Source of the DNA: Candidatus Woesearchaeota archaeon
GTDB taxonomy: Archaea > Nanobdellota > Nanobdellia > Woesearchaeales > JAHWHD01
DNA length: 9,156 nucleotides
NCBI GenBank assembly: GCA_019323525.1
Contig: JAHWHD010000069.1
Span: 1-9,156, forward strand
Direction of reading: 5' to 3'
In this document: piece by piece, positions 1-3,802 of the stretch
Position numbering within the stretch: position 1 is the first letter of the stretch
Layout: the number at the start of each line of letters is the position of its first letter
Made by a program: the position numbers and the translations under genes
Notes under the pieces: model-generated
The model's input: only the letters and a program-made list of their open reading frames with translations
What the model was told of the DNA's origin: nothing
The model's database searches: none

Positions 1-126
1 GATGCCGCAGCCTGCTGCGTTACCTATTCTATCGTTAGTTTTTGTTTTTCTATTAGAGCTAGAGCTGGCGCAAGAGTCGAACTTTGAAGCGTCTGCAAGG
101 ATTTTAATCTTATTTAAAGTGTTCAT
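1..126 (-). CDS. Radical SAM protein, putative DNA modification/repair family (N-terminus only)
   Basis: This is the first 42 codons of a minus-strand gene that runs off the left edge, starting at the ATG complementary to 124-126. The translation begins MNTLNKIKILADASKFDSC and continues with a serine-rich stretch, SNRK, and IGNAAGCGI at the cut. From memory this matches the N-terminus of the radical SAM family labelled putative DNA modification/repair (TIGR03916-like). In that family the pattern 'ILaDAaKyD-SC-SSgs-R...GNA..aGICHS' precedes the CxxxCxxC cluster motif. The cluster motif, the catalytic core and any downstream partner lie outside the window; a uracil-DNA-glycosylase-like partner is usual in bacteria. 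A TATA-like AAATATTT 22 bp or more upstream suggests a leaderless transcript. The gene is divergent from the small membrane protein at 222. The family call is good; the biochemical role is only predicted for the family. Confidence 0.82.
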   Translation of the reverse strand, partial: MNTLNKIKILADASKFDSCASSSSNRKTKTNDRIGNAAGCGI

Positions 127-147
127 GGTTAAAAAATGAGAATCTTA

Positions 148-158
148 GTTTAAATATT
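148..158 (-). promoter_or_regulatory. TATA box for the radical SAM gene
   Basis: Read on the minus strand this is AATATTTAAAC, with the A-rich TCAAAA before it as a possible BRE. Its near edge is 22 bp from the ATG at 126, which fits leaderless transcription. The same distance separates the TATA box and start codon of the nuclease gene at 1299. Confidence 0.6.
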
Positions 159-163
159 TTGAC

Positions 164-186
164 CGCAGTTGTCCAGTGTCCAGTGG
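164..186 (-). repeat. Promoter-upstream element, copy 1
   Basis: These 23 bp match 1337-1359 with one mismatch (22 of 23). The core at 167-186 is identical over 20 bp and contains the heptamer TGTCCAG twice in tandem (170-176 and 177-183). On the minus strand the element ends about 6-7 bp before the TATA box of the radical SAM gene, next to the BRE position. On the plus strand it sits just upstream of the TATA box at 190-200 that serves the membrane protein gene at 222. It could therefore act on both divergent promoters. Ungapped similarity continues through the TATA box (148-186 against 1321-1359, 33 of 39 identical). Confidence 0.75.
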
Positions 187-189
187 AAA

Positions 190-200
190 ATTATATATAT
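190..200 (+). promoter_or_regulatory. TATA box for the small membrane protein gene
   Basis: The sequence ATTATATATAT ends 22 bp before the ATG at 222, so transcription would begin at or next to the start codon. No Shine-Dalgarno sequence is visible, as expected for a leaderless transcript. Confidence 0.6.
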
Positions 201-221
201 GATTAGAGTCACGGATTTTGT

Positions 222-623
222 ATGATTAGAATAAACATGCATAAGGATTCTGTTCCTTTAGAAGAGAATGTTGCAGAGAGTTATGTTCCTGAGGATGCTT
301 CTTTCTTAACAAGGTTTAAGAATAATTTTTTGTATGGCAGAAAGCCTGTGGAGGATTGCACATTTCCTGGTTTGCTAGTAGGATATGGTGTAGGAGCGGG
401 CGGCGTTTTGTCTATGGTGATGCCAATTTTGTCAAAAGAACAGCAACTTGATTATATGGGTCTTTGGCTTGCTGGTTTAGTTGTAGCTCCTATAGTGGGG
501 ACAATAGCAATAAGATCATTGGAAGCTCTTACAGATACTTGGAGAGGCGAGAATGCTCAACCAAGAGCAAGAGTTACAGAGGTTGCTTCAACTTCTTATA
601 ACAATACTCCATCAACGGTTTAA
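222..623 (+). CDS. Small two-helix membrane protein of unknown function
   Basis: This 133-residue protein is not one I recognise. Residues 1-47 are polar. Residues 48-70 form a hydrophobic glycine-rich segment (FPGLLVGYGVGAGG...), residues 78-98 form a second one (YMGLWLAGLVVAPIVGTIAI), and a polar tail of about 30 residues follows. This predicts a hairpin of two membrane helices. The ATG at 222 is chosen because a TATA box lies 22 bp upstream; the ATG at codon 6 is an alternative. The last 50 bp overlap the 3' end of the convergent nuclease gene. The gene shares its upstream region, including the repeated 23-bp element, with the divergent radical SAM gene. There is no homology-based function. 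Its reality rests on the promoter, the clean membrane topology and the lack of a competing frame over 222-573. Confidence 0.7.
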   Translation: MIRINMHKDSVPLEENVAESYVPEDASFLTRFKNNFLYGRKPVEDCTFPGLLVGYGVGAGGVLSMVMPILSKEQQLDYMGLWLAGLVVAPIVGTIAIRSLEALTDTWRGENAQPRARVTEVASTSYNNTPSTV

Positions 624-1299
624 GATTAACCATATCTTCTTCGTTGTATTGTACCAATAGTTGCAAGTATTCTTTGTCTCCGGATGCATGGTATGCTTTC
701 CAGAGTTCAACTGGAGAACCTCTTAAGTGTCTGGGACGTTTTATGCCAATCTTTGGCTCAATATCCTTTAATGAACCTTTTAGTCCTAGTTTTTGGCAGA
801 GAAATCTTAAGTCAATGTGAGGGATGTTTGGCAGGAATGAGAAGTATCTGTTAATAACAGGAATGTCAAAGATTGAGCCGTTGAATGTTACTATGAGTTT
901 GGCTTTTGCAAGTATTTCTTTCAATAGTTTGATGTCAAGGTTAAATCCTTTTACCATCACCTTAGTGTTGATACCATCGTAGATGCCTATTACTGAGATA
1001 TCTCCTTTCCTGTTTGCAATCTCTATATCTAAGAAGATTGTATCTTCCTTGAAGAAGTCGTACAATCGCCAGGTTTCTGTACCAGGAAGTTTGTTAGTGA
1101 AGTATTTGGAGTCAAATGTGTATAGCGCTTTCTGTGCTTCTTTAATTTTCATATTGAAATAGTGTTTTCTCTTGTTTGAGATGCCTTTGACCTTATCTGC
1201 ATTTATGAAGGACTGCCAGTCCTTTATGTCCTGGTGCCAGATATTTTGCTCTGTCTTAGAATTGATCTTTTCCAAGAATATGAATGAGTTCCTGATCAT
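574..1299 (-). CDS. YprB-like RNase H-fold exonuclease (DEDD superfamily), paralogue 1
   Basis: This 241-residue protein has a YprB/RNase_H_2-type ribonuclease H-like domain. Visible catalytic positions are D91 and E93 in FLDIE (ExoI motif), D145 in FNGSIFDIP (ExoII) and Y218 with D222 in QYNEEDMVNL (ExoIII, DEDDy-like). HIDLRF (D163) and LKDIE are further conserved blocks shared with the paralogue at 2219-2980. The two align end to end, starting MIRNSF and MLRNTF and ending in KKL. Such proteins are predicted metal-dependent 3'-5' nucleases; the substrate is unknown. No helicase or other domain is attached. The ATG at 1299 lies 22 bp from a TATA box. The gene is preceded by the repeated 23-bp element and overlaps the convergent membrane protein gene by 50 bp. 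Confidence 0.88.
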   Translation of the reverse strand: MIRNSFIFLEKINSKTEQNIWHQDIKDWQSFINADKVKGISNKRKHYFNMKIKEAQKALYTFDSKYFTNKLPGTETWRLYDFFKEDTIFLDIEIANRKGDISVIGIYDGINTKVMVKGFNLDIKLLKEILAKAKLIVTFNGSIFDIPVINRYFSFLPNIPHIDLRFLCQKLGLKGSLKDIEPKIGIKRPRHLRGSPVELWKAYHASGDKEYLQLLVQYNEEDMVNLKPLMEYCYKKLKQPL

Positions 1300-1320
1300 G
1301 ATGATTTTTCAGGAAAATGA

Positions 1321-1330
1321 GTTTATAAAC
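1321..1330 (-). promoter_or_regulatory. TATA box for nuclease paralogue 1
   Basis: The minus-strand sequence GTTTATAAAC is preceded by CTAAAA as a possible BRE. It ends 22 bp before the ATG at 1299, so the message is probably leaderless. The repeated 23-bp element lies immediately upstream. Confidence 0.7.
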
Positions 1331-1336
1331 TTTTAG

Positions 1337-1359
1337 CGGAGTTGTCCAGTGTCCAGTGG
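1337..1359 (-). repeat. Promoter-upstream element, copy 2
   Basis: This is the second copy of the element at 164-186. The only difference in 23 bp is G at 1339 against C at 166. It has the same orientation and the same distance to TATA box and start codon as copy 1. It sits between the promoter of the nuclease gene and the T-rich end of the lysine-rich gene. The two copies are direct repeats 1173 bp apart, bracketing the membrane protein and nuclease genes. Confidence 0.75.
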
Positions 1360-1360
1360 G

Positions 1361-1380
1361 TTATTAAAATAAAGAAAAAA
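1361..1380 (-). terminator. T-rich terminator after the lysine-rich gene
   Basis: Directly after the stop codon at 1381, the minus strand reads TTTTTTCTTTATTTTAATAA. Archaeal RNA polymerase terminates at such T-rich tracts without needing a hairpin. The tract closely resembles the one after the zinc ribbon gene at 3268-3288. Confidence 0.6.
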
Positions 1381-1614
1381 CTACCTCTTACTCTTCATCT
1401 TTCTTTTGATGATTTCTTTTGTAGGAGGGTTTTTGCTAAAACGCAGAAATTTATTGATTTTAAGTTCGTCTCTCTGTTTCTGTTTCTGCTGTTCAGTATC
1501 AAGGTCTGGCATTGTAAGGTCTAGAGTGCCGGATTTCTCCTTTCTGAACTTTGCGTATTTCTCTTTCTTTGCACTTACTTTTTTCTTCTTATTCTTATTT
1601 TTCTTTTTTCCCAT
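1381..1614 (-). CDS. Small lysine-rich protein of unknown function
   Basis: This 77-residue protein is highly basic. Residues 2-12 are almost all lysine and asparagine (GKKKNKNKKKK). Residues 13-28 hold more basic residues, 30-40 are acidic and neutral (TLDLTMPDLDT), and the C-terminus ends KRKMKSKR. No domain is recognised. The composition suggests RNA or DNA binding, which is inference only. A TATA box at 1648-1658 overlaps the end of the upstream lipoprotein gene and would give a leader of roughly 10-15 nt. A T-rich terminator follows the stop. The opposite strand carries two phenylalanine-rich open frames, which are mirror images of this lysine-rich composition and lack promoters. The flanking promoter and terminator favour this strand, though a gene this short remains uncertain. 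Confidence 0.6.
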   Translation of the reverse strand: MGKKKNKNKKKKVSAKKEKYAKFRKEKSGTLDLTMPDLDTEQQKQKQRDELKINKFLRFSKNPPTKEIIKRKMKSKR

Positions 1615-1647
1615 TGTGCATCACTAAGTACATTTGTTGGAAGAGGT

Positions 1648-1658
1648 TATTTATAAAC
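1648..1658 (-). promoter_or_regulatory. TATA box for the lysine-rich gene
   Basis: The minus-strand TTTATAAATA lies 34 bp or more before the ATG at 1614. It adjoins the stop codon of the lipoprotein gene, so the small gene can be transcribed separately from its upstream neighbour. Confidence 0.5.
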
Positions 1659-1659
1659 T

Positions 1660-2145
1660 TTAGCATATCTCTTTGCATTCAAGGGCCAGAAGATTCTTGC
1701 ATTCCTGGGACAAGGAATCAGGAGCTACTACTGGACATGAAATCTCTTCTGAGCCGTTATAAAATTTTGAGCCTGCGCCTTCAAGAGCGCTGACAACCTT
1801 GACATAGTCTCCGCATTCATAGCGTTTTTCTCCTTCAAGGCAGATCTGTTCATTAAAGCTTAAGCCGTCATCAGTCATGCATTGTCTTGGATAGCTTTCC
1901 ATTATAGGGTAGCCTGCTTCTACACAGTCTTGAAAGTTTCTGATCCTGAACTGGTCCCTGAACTCTTCACAGTACTCTTCCCACATACGCTGGCATTTCT
2001 GTGTTGAAGGGCACCATTGGTAACCTGCAGCAGGAAGACAGCCGTGTTCGTCAGTGTCTCCACCAATGCGCTGTTCGCAACCGATTGTAACTATTAGTAA
2101 GAATAGCGCAAGCAAAACTAGATATGTTTTCATATAGAGCGCCAT
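1660..2145 (-). CDS. Cysteine-rich secreted lipoprotein
   Basis: The protein is 161 residues from the chosen start. It opens with a signal peptide (MKTYLVLLALFLLIVTIG from residue 5) ending in a lipobox-like TIGC, which makes C23 the probable lipidated residue. There are 13 cysteines in all, so disulfides outside the cell are likely. Two cysteine modules are visible. Residues 36-59 follow the pattern GC..AGY.WC...QKC...WEEYC. Residues 74-89 follow C.EAGYPIMESYPRQC with a DG..F.E tail. I recall both patterns from secreted proteins of small-genome archaea and some bacteria; their function is unknown. A TATA box at about 2170-2179 favours the ATG at 2145 or 2133. A longer frame from a TTG at 2169 would lie too close to that box. 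The gene is divergent from nuclease paralogue 2. Confidence 0.8.
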   Translation of the reverse strand: MALYMKTYLVLLALFLLIVTIGCEQRIGGDTDEHGCLPAAGYQWCPSTQKCQRMWEEYCEEFRDQFRIRNFQDCVEAGYPIMESYPRQCMTDDGLSFNEQICLEGEKRYECGDYVKVVSALEGAGSKFYNGSEEISCPVVAPDSLSQECKNLLALECKEIC

Positions 2146-2167
2146 TTTAGGGTTTATGTAAAATATC

Positions 2168-2182
2168 AAAATATATAAATTA
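2168..2182. promoter_or_regulatory. Shared AT-rich promoter between lipoprotein and nuclease paralogue 2
   Basis: The block AAAATATATAAATTA reads as a TATA box in both directions. On the minus strand it lies about 25 bp from the lipoprotein ATG at 2145. On the plus strand it lies about 40 bp before the TTG at 2219, leaving room for a leader of about 20 nt with a ribosome binding site. Confidence 0.55.
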
Positions 2183-2206
2183 TTTGTTTTTCTTAAAAGT
2201 TCTAAA

Positions 2207-2213
2207 AGGGGTG
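2207..2213 (+). promoter_or_regulatory. Ribosome binding site that supports a TTG start
   Basis: The sequence AGGGGTG lies 5 bp before the TTG at 2219 and is one base from the archaeal Shine-Dalgarno consensus GAGGTG. It supports TTG initiation, as does the N-terminal match MLRNTF/MIRNSF to the paralogue. Confidence 0.6.
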
Positions 2214-2218
2214 TTTAA

Positions 2219-2980
2219 TTGTTAAGAAATACATTTTCGCATATTCCAGGAGTAACTGCGAATACAGAGAGTACAATATGGAGAAGCAATGTATGGGACT
2301 GGGGAGGGTTTTTGGATAAGCATAACGGGGTTCCAATCCAGGAAAACAAAAAGCAAAGAATTGTACGTTTCATAAATAAGTCCATTGAAGCTTATGAAAA
2401 CATGGACCATAACTTCTTTCTAAGTAACATGCCAGGAAACCTGCACTGGAGAGCTTACCCTGACATGAAATGTTGTTTTCTTGATATTGAGACAACAGGT
2501 TTGAGCAGGCATTATGATGATTTAACTGTGATAGGTTTGTTTGACGGTAAGCAGAGCAGCTTTTTTGTGAAAGGTCAGAACCTTGACGAGTTCCGGGACC
2601 AGATAAGAAAGTATAACATGTTGGTGACGTACAACGGAAAATGTTTTGATGTTCCGTTCCTTAAAGCTAAGTTTCCTGAGGTCGATTTTAACAAGATGCA
2701 TGTAGATTTAAGGTTTGCAATGAAAGAGCTAGGTTATTCAGGTGGTCTGAAAAATATTGAAAGAATGATGGGCATTAACAGGGACGAGGATCTGCAAGGT
2801 ATGGATGGGTTTGAAGCAGTAAGGTTGTGGCATAGATACGTCAAAGGTGATGAGGCTGCACTTGACGTTTTGTTAAGATACAATAAAGCTGACATCGAGA
2901 ATCTTAAGACGTTGATGGACATGACTTTCAAGAAGTTAAGAGAGAAACATTTTCTGTCTGTGATAAATCAAAACATTTAA
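2219..2980 (+). CDS. YprB-like RNase H-fold exonuclease (DEDD superfamily), paralogue 2
   Basis: This 253-residue protein is a full-length paralogue of the product of 574-1299. The catalytic set is intact: D89 and E91 in FLDIETTG, D144 in YNGKCFDVPF, D163 in HVDLRF, and Y221 with D225 in RYNKADIENL. The ExoI motif here is the more canonical of the pair (DIETTG against DIEIAN). The start is a TTG, supported by the upstream AGGGGTG and by alignment of the first residues with the paralogue. A 3'-5' exonuclease or structure-specific nuclease role is expected from the family; the substrate is unknown. The promoter is shared with the divergent lipoprotein gene and lacks the repeated 23-bp element found before the other copy. 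An inverted repeat follows 5 bp after the stop codon. Confidence 0.9.
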   Translation: MLRNTFSHIPGVTANTESTIWRSNVWDWGGFLDKHNGVPIQENKKQRIVRFINKSIEAYENMDHNFFLSNMPGNLHWRAYPDMKCCFLDIETTGLSRHYDDLTVIGLFDGKQSSFFVKGQNLDEFRDQIRKYNMLVTYNGKCFDVPFLKAKFPEVDFNKMHVDLRFAMKELGYSGGLKNIERMMGINRDEDLQGMDGFEAVRLWHRYVKGDEAALDVLLRYNKADIENLKTLMDMTFKKLREKHFLSVINQNI

Positions 2981-2985
2981 ACGAG

Positions 2986-3020
2986 AGAAATCAAGATTCA
3001 ATAATCATTGCTTGATTTCT
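2986..3020 (+). terminator. Inverted repeat just after nuclease paralogue 2
   Basis: The arms AGAAATCAAG (2986-2995) and CTTGATTTCT (3011-3020) pair perfectly over 10 bp around a 15-nt loop. The repeat begins 5 bp after the stop codon, so it may form an RNA 3' end or stability hairpin. Only a weak T-rich run follows (AAGTTTTAAT). It could instead be a protein binding site. Confidence 0.5.
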
Positions 3021-3027
3021 AAGTTTT

Positions 3028-3060
3028 AATGTTTGGAAATGAGTCCATTTCCAAAACATT
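3028..3060 (+). promoter_or_regulatory. Inverted repeat overlapping the TATA box of the zinc ribbon gene
   Basis: Arm AATGTTTGGAAATG (3028-3041) and arm CATTTCCAAAACATT (3046-3060) are complementary over 14 pairs with one bulged base and a 4-bp spacer. The right arm runs into the TATA-like CATTTAAATA. This is the usual position for an archaeal repressor or activator site. As RNA it would be a stable hairpin, but it lies upstream of the predicted transcription start. Confidence 0.55.
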
Positions 3061-3067
3061 TAAATAC
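3057..3067 (+). promoter_or_regulatory. TATA box for the zinc ribbon gene
   Basis: CATTTAAATAC predicts a transcription start near 3088-3092 and a leader of about 60 nt. That is unusually long for this window, where most genes look leaderless. Confidence 0.5.
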
Positions 3068-3096
3068 CACAATAAAAATTCATTTCTAAAAAAGAG

Positions 3097-3132
3097 ATGG
3101 ATAATTGTGGAAATAACGAAAACTTGTTCTGA
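3097..3132 (+). other. Possible 11-codon upstream reading frame
   Basis: A frame ATG...TGA encodes MDNCGNNENLF within the predicted leader of the zinc ribbon gene. Its ATG is only a few bases after the expected transcription start. Its stop lies just before the ribosome binding site of the downstream gene. It could be a leader peptide or chance; nothing else supports translation. Confidence 0.2.
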
Positions 3133-3138
3133 AAAAAA

Positions 3139-3146
3139 AGGAGGTT
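3139..3146 (+). promoter_or_regulatory. Strong ribosome binding site of the zinc ribbon gene
   Basis: AGGAGGTT is a near-perfect Shine-Dalgarno sequence 7-8 bp before the ATG at 3154. It is the strongest such site in the window and is the main evidence that this very short gene is translated. Confidence 0.8.
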
Positions 3147-3153
3147 GGTACTA

Positions 3154-3267
3154 ATGCCTAGAGATGTGAGATTAGAGTGTCCTGTGTGCGGAGGTATTAT
3201 TGACGACGGAGATGAGTATTGCGAGGGTTGCGGAGCAAACCTTAACGAGGACTATTCGTCTTTGTAA
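3154..3267 (+). CDS. 37-residue zinc ribbon protein
   Basis: The frame encodes MPRDVRLECPVCGG... and carries two CxxC knuckles: C9-P-V-C12-G and C23-E-G-C26-G, separated by 10 residues. This is the standard short zinc ribbon arrangement. The rest is acidic (IIDDGDEY, NEDYSSL), so it looks more like a protein-interaction module than a nucleic-acid binder, though this is inference. The strong AGGAGGTT site upstream and the T-rich terminator immediately after the stop mark it as a genuine single-gene transcript. A TATA box and a long inverted repeat lie upstream, suggesting regulation. No specific function can be assigned. Confidence 0.82.
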   Translation: MPRDVRLECPVCGGIIDDGDEYCEGCGANLNEDYSSL

Positions 3268-3288
3268 TTTTTTTCTTTTATTTTATTA
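3268..3288 (+). terminator. T-rich terminator after the zinc ribbon gene
   Basis: A run of about 20 bases that is nearly all T (TTTTTTTCTTTTATTTTATT) follows the stop codon directly, as expected for intrinsic archaeal termination. Confidence 0.7.
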
Positions 3289-3294
3289 GAATGA

Positions 3295-3303
3295 TTTTTA
3301 TAC
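3295..3303 (+). promoter_or_regulatory. TATA box for the gene at 3326
   Basis: TTTTTATAC ends 23 bp before the ATG at 3326. This is the same leaderless spacing as elsewhere in the window. Confidence 0.6.
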
Positions 3304-3325
3304 CAGAACTGAACTCCTGATTCTT

Positions 3326-3778
3326 ATGGGGAAGAGAAAGATTATCGAAGCAGTTAAACAACAAATAATTGAAGCAAAAGAATCAGATGACTTTTCTAAG
3401 ATTAATAATGCTCTATGTGCAAAACGGTTAAAGTGGCTTGAAGAGAATATTGGTTCTGTAAGTGAGACTTCATTGCTTAAGAAAGCGTATACTTTGTTGC
3501 TTATCAAGAAGATGGGCATTGAACCAAGCGAGGTTCCAATTGTGTACGAAGATGAGAACAAGATAACATGGAGATCATATAATTGGTGTCCTGTTCTAGA
3601 GGCTTGCAAAGAACTGGGCTTGGATACAAGAGAGGTTTGCAAAAAGGGGTGGGAGGAATCTGTCAATGAATTTGTTAAAATGATAGATTCGAGGCTTAGA
3701 TTCATAAGGAATTATGAAAAGATTAGACCTTATGCAGAGTATTGTGAAGAGAGTATTGAATTAACAAAGGTTTTATAA
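3326..3778 (+). CDS. Conserved-looking cysteine-containing archaeal protein, function unknown
   Basis: This 150-residue protein has a helical, charged N-terminal half. Its C-terminal half has the pattern NWCPVLEACKELGLDTREVC (86-105), then LRFIRNYEKIRPYAEYCEE (124-142). Cysteines fall at 31, 88, 94, 105 and 140. The CP...C...G...C layout with a later YC recalls small ligand-binding families such as the ATC-hydrolase-like or V4R-like domains. I cannot assign it firmly and the similarity may be superficial. No membrane segment or signal peptide is present, so it should be cytoplasmic. The ATG at 3326 is supported by a TATA box 23 bp upstream. It lies 24 bp before taw1 on the same strand, but taw1 has its own TATA box over this gene's stop codon, so functional linkage is only suggested. 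The opposite-strand open frame here is a shadow. Confidence 0.8.
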   Translation: MGKRKIIEAVKQQIIEAKESDDFSKINNALCAKRLKWLEENIGSVSETSLLKKAYTLLLIKKMGIEPSEVPIVYEDENKITWRSYNWCPVLEACKELGLDTREVCKKGWEESVNEFVKMIDSRLRFIRNYEKIRPYAEYCEESIELTKVL

Positions 3779-3780
3779 AA
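3771..3780 (+). promoter_or_regulatory. TATA box for taw1, on the stop codon of the preceding gene
   Basis: TTTTATAAAA contains the TAA stop of the upstream gene and ends 23 bp before the taw1 ATG. It lies within a short palindrome, GGTTTT-ATAA-AAAACC (3769-3784). Confidence 0.55.
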
Positions 3781-3802
3781 AACCTGCAAATTCTTTGAAT
3801 GT

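Noticed and set aside
164..1359. CRISPR repeat or transposon end as an explanation for the 23-bp repeat
   Set aside because: There are only two copies, 1.17 kb apart with genes between them, no spacer-like units, no terminal inverted repeats and no cas, transposase or integrase gene.
1342..1793. Phenylalanine- and serine-rich plus-strand open frames that look like membrane segments
   Set aside because: They lie opposite the lysine-rich gene and the end of the lipoprotein gene. Their composition is the mirror of lysine codons, and they have no promoter or ribosome binding site.
2146..2169. Longer lipoprotein start at a TTG (2169)
   Set aside because: The start would adjoin the TATA box, and the added residues precede a normal signal peptide. 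The ATG at 2145 or 2133 fits better.
3298..3705. Minus-strand frame of 135 codons
   Set aside because: It is complementary to the cysteine-containing gene at 3326-3778, which has a TATA box, plausible domain-like motifs and normal codon use. The minus frame is serine/leucine-rich shadow sequence.
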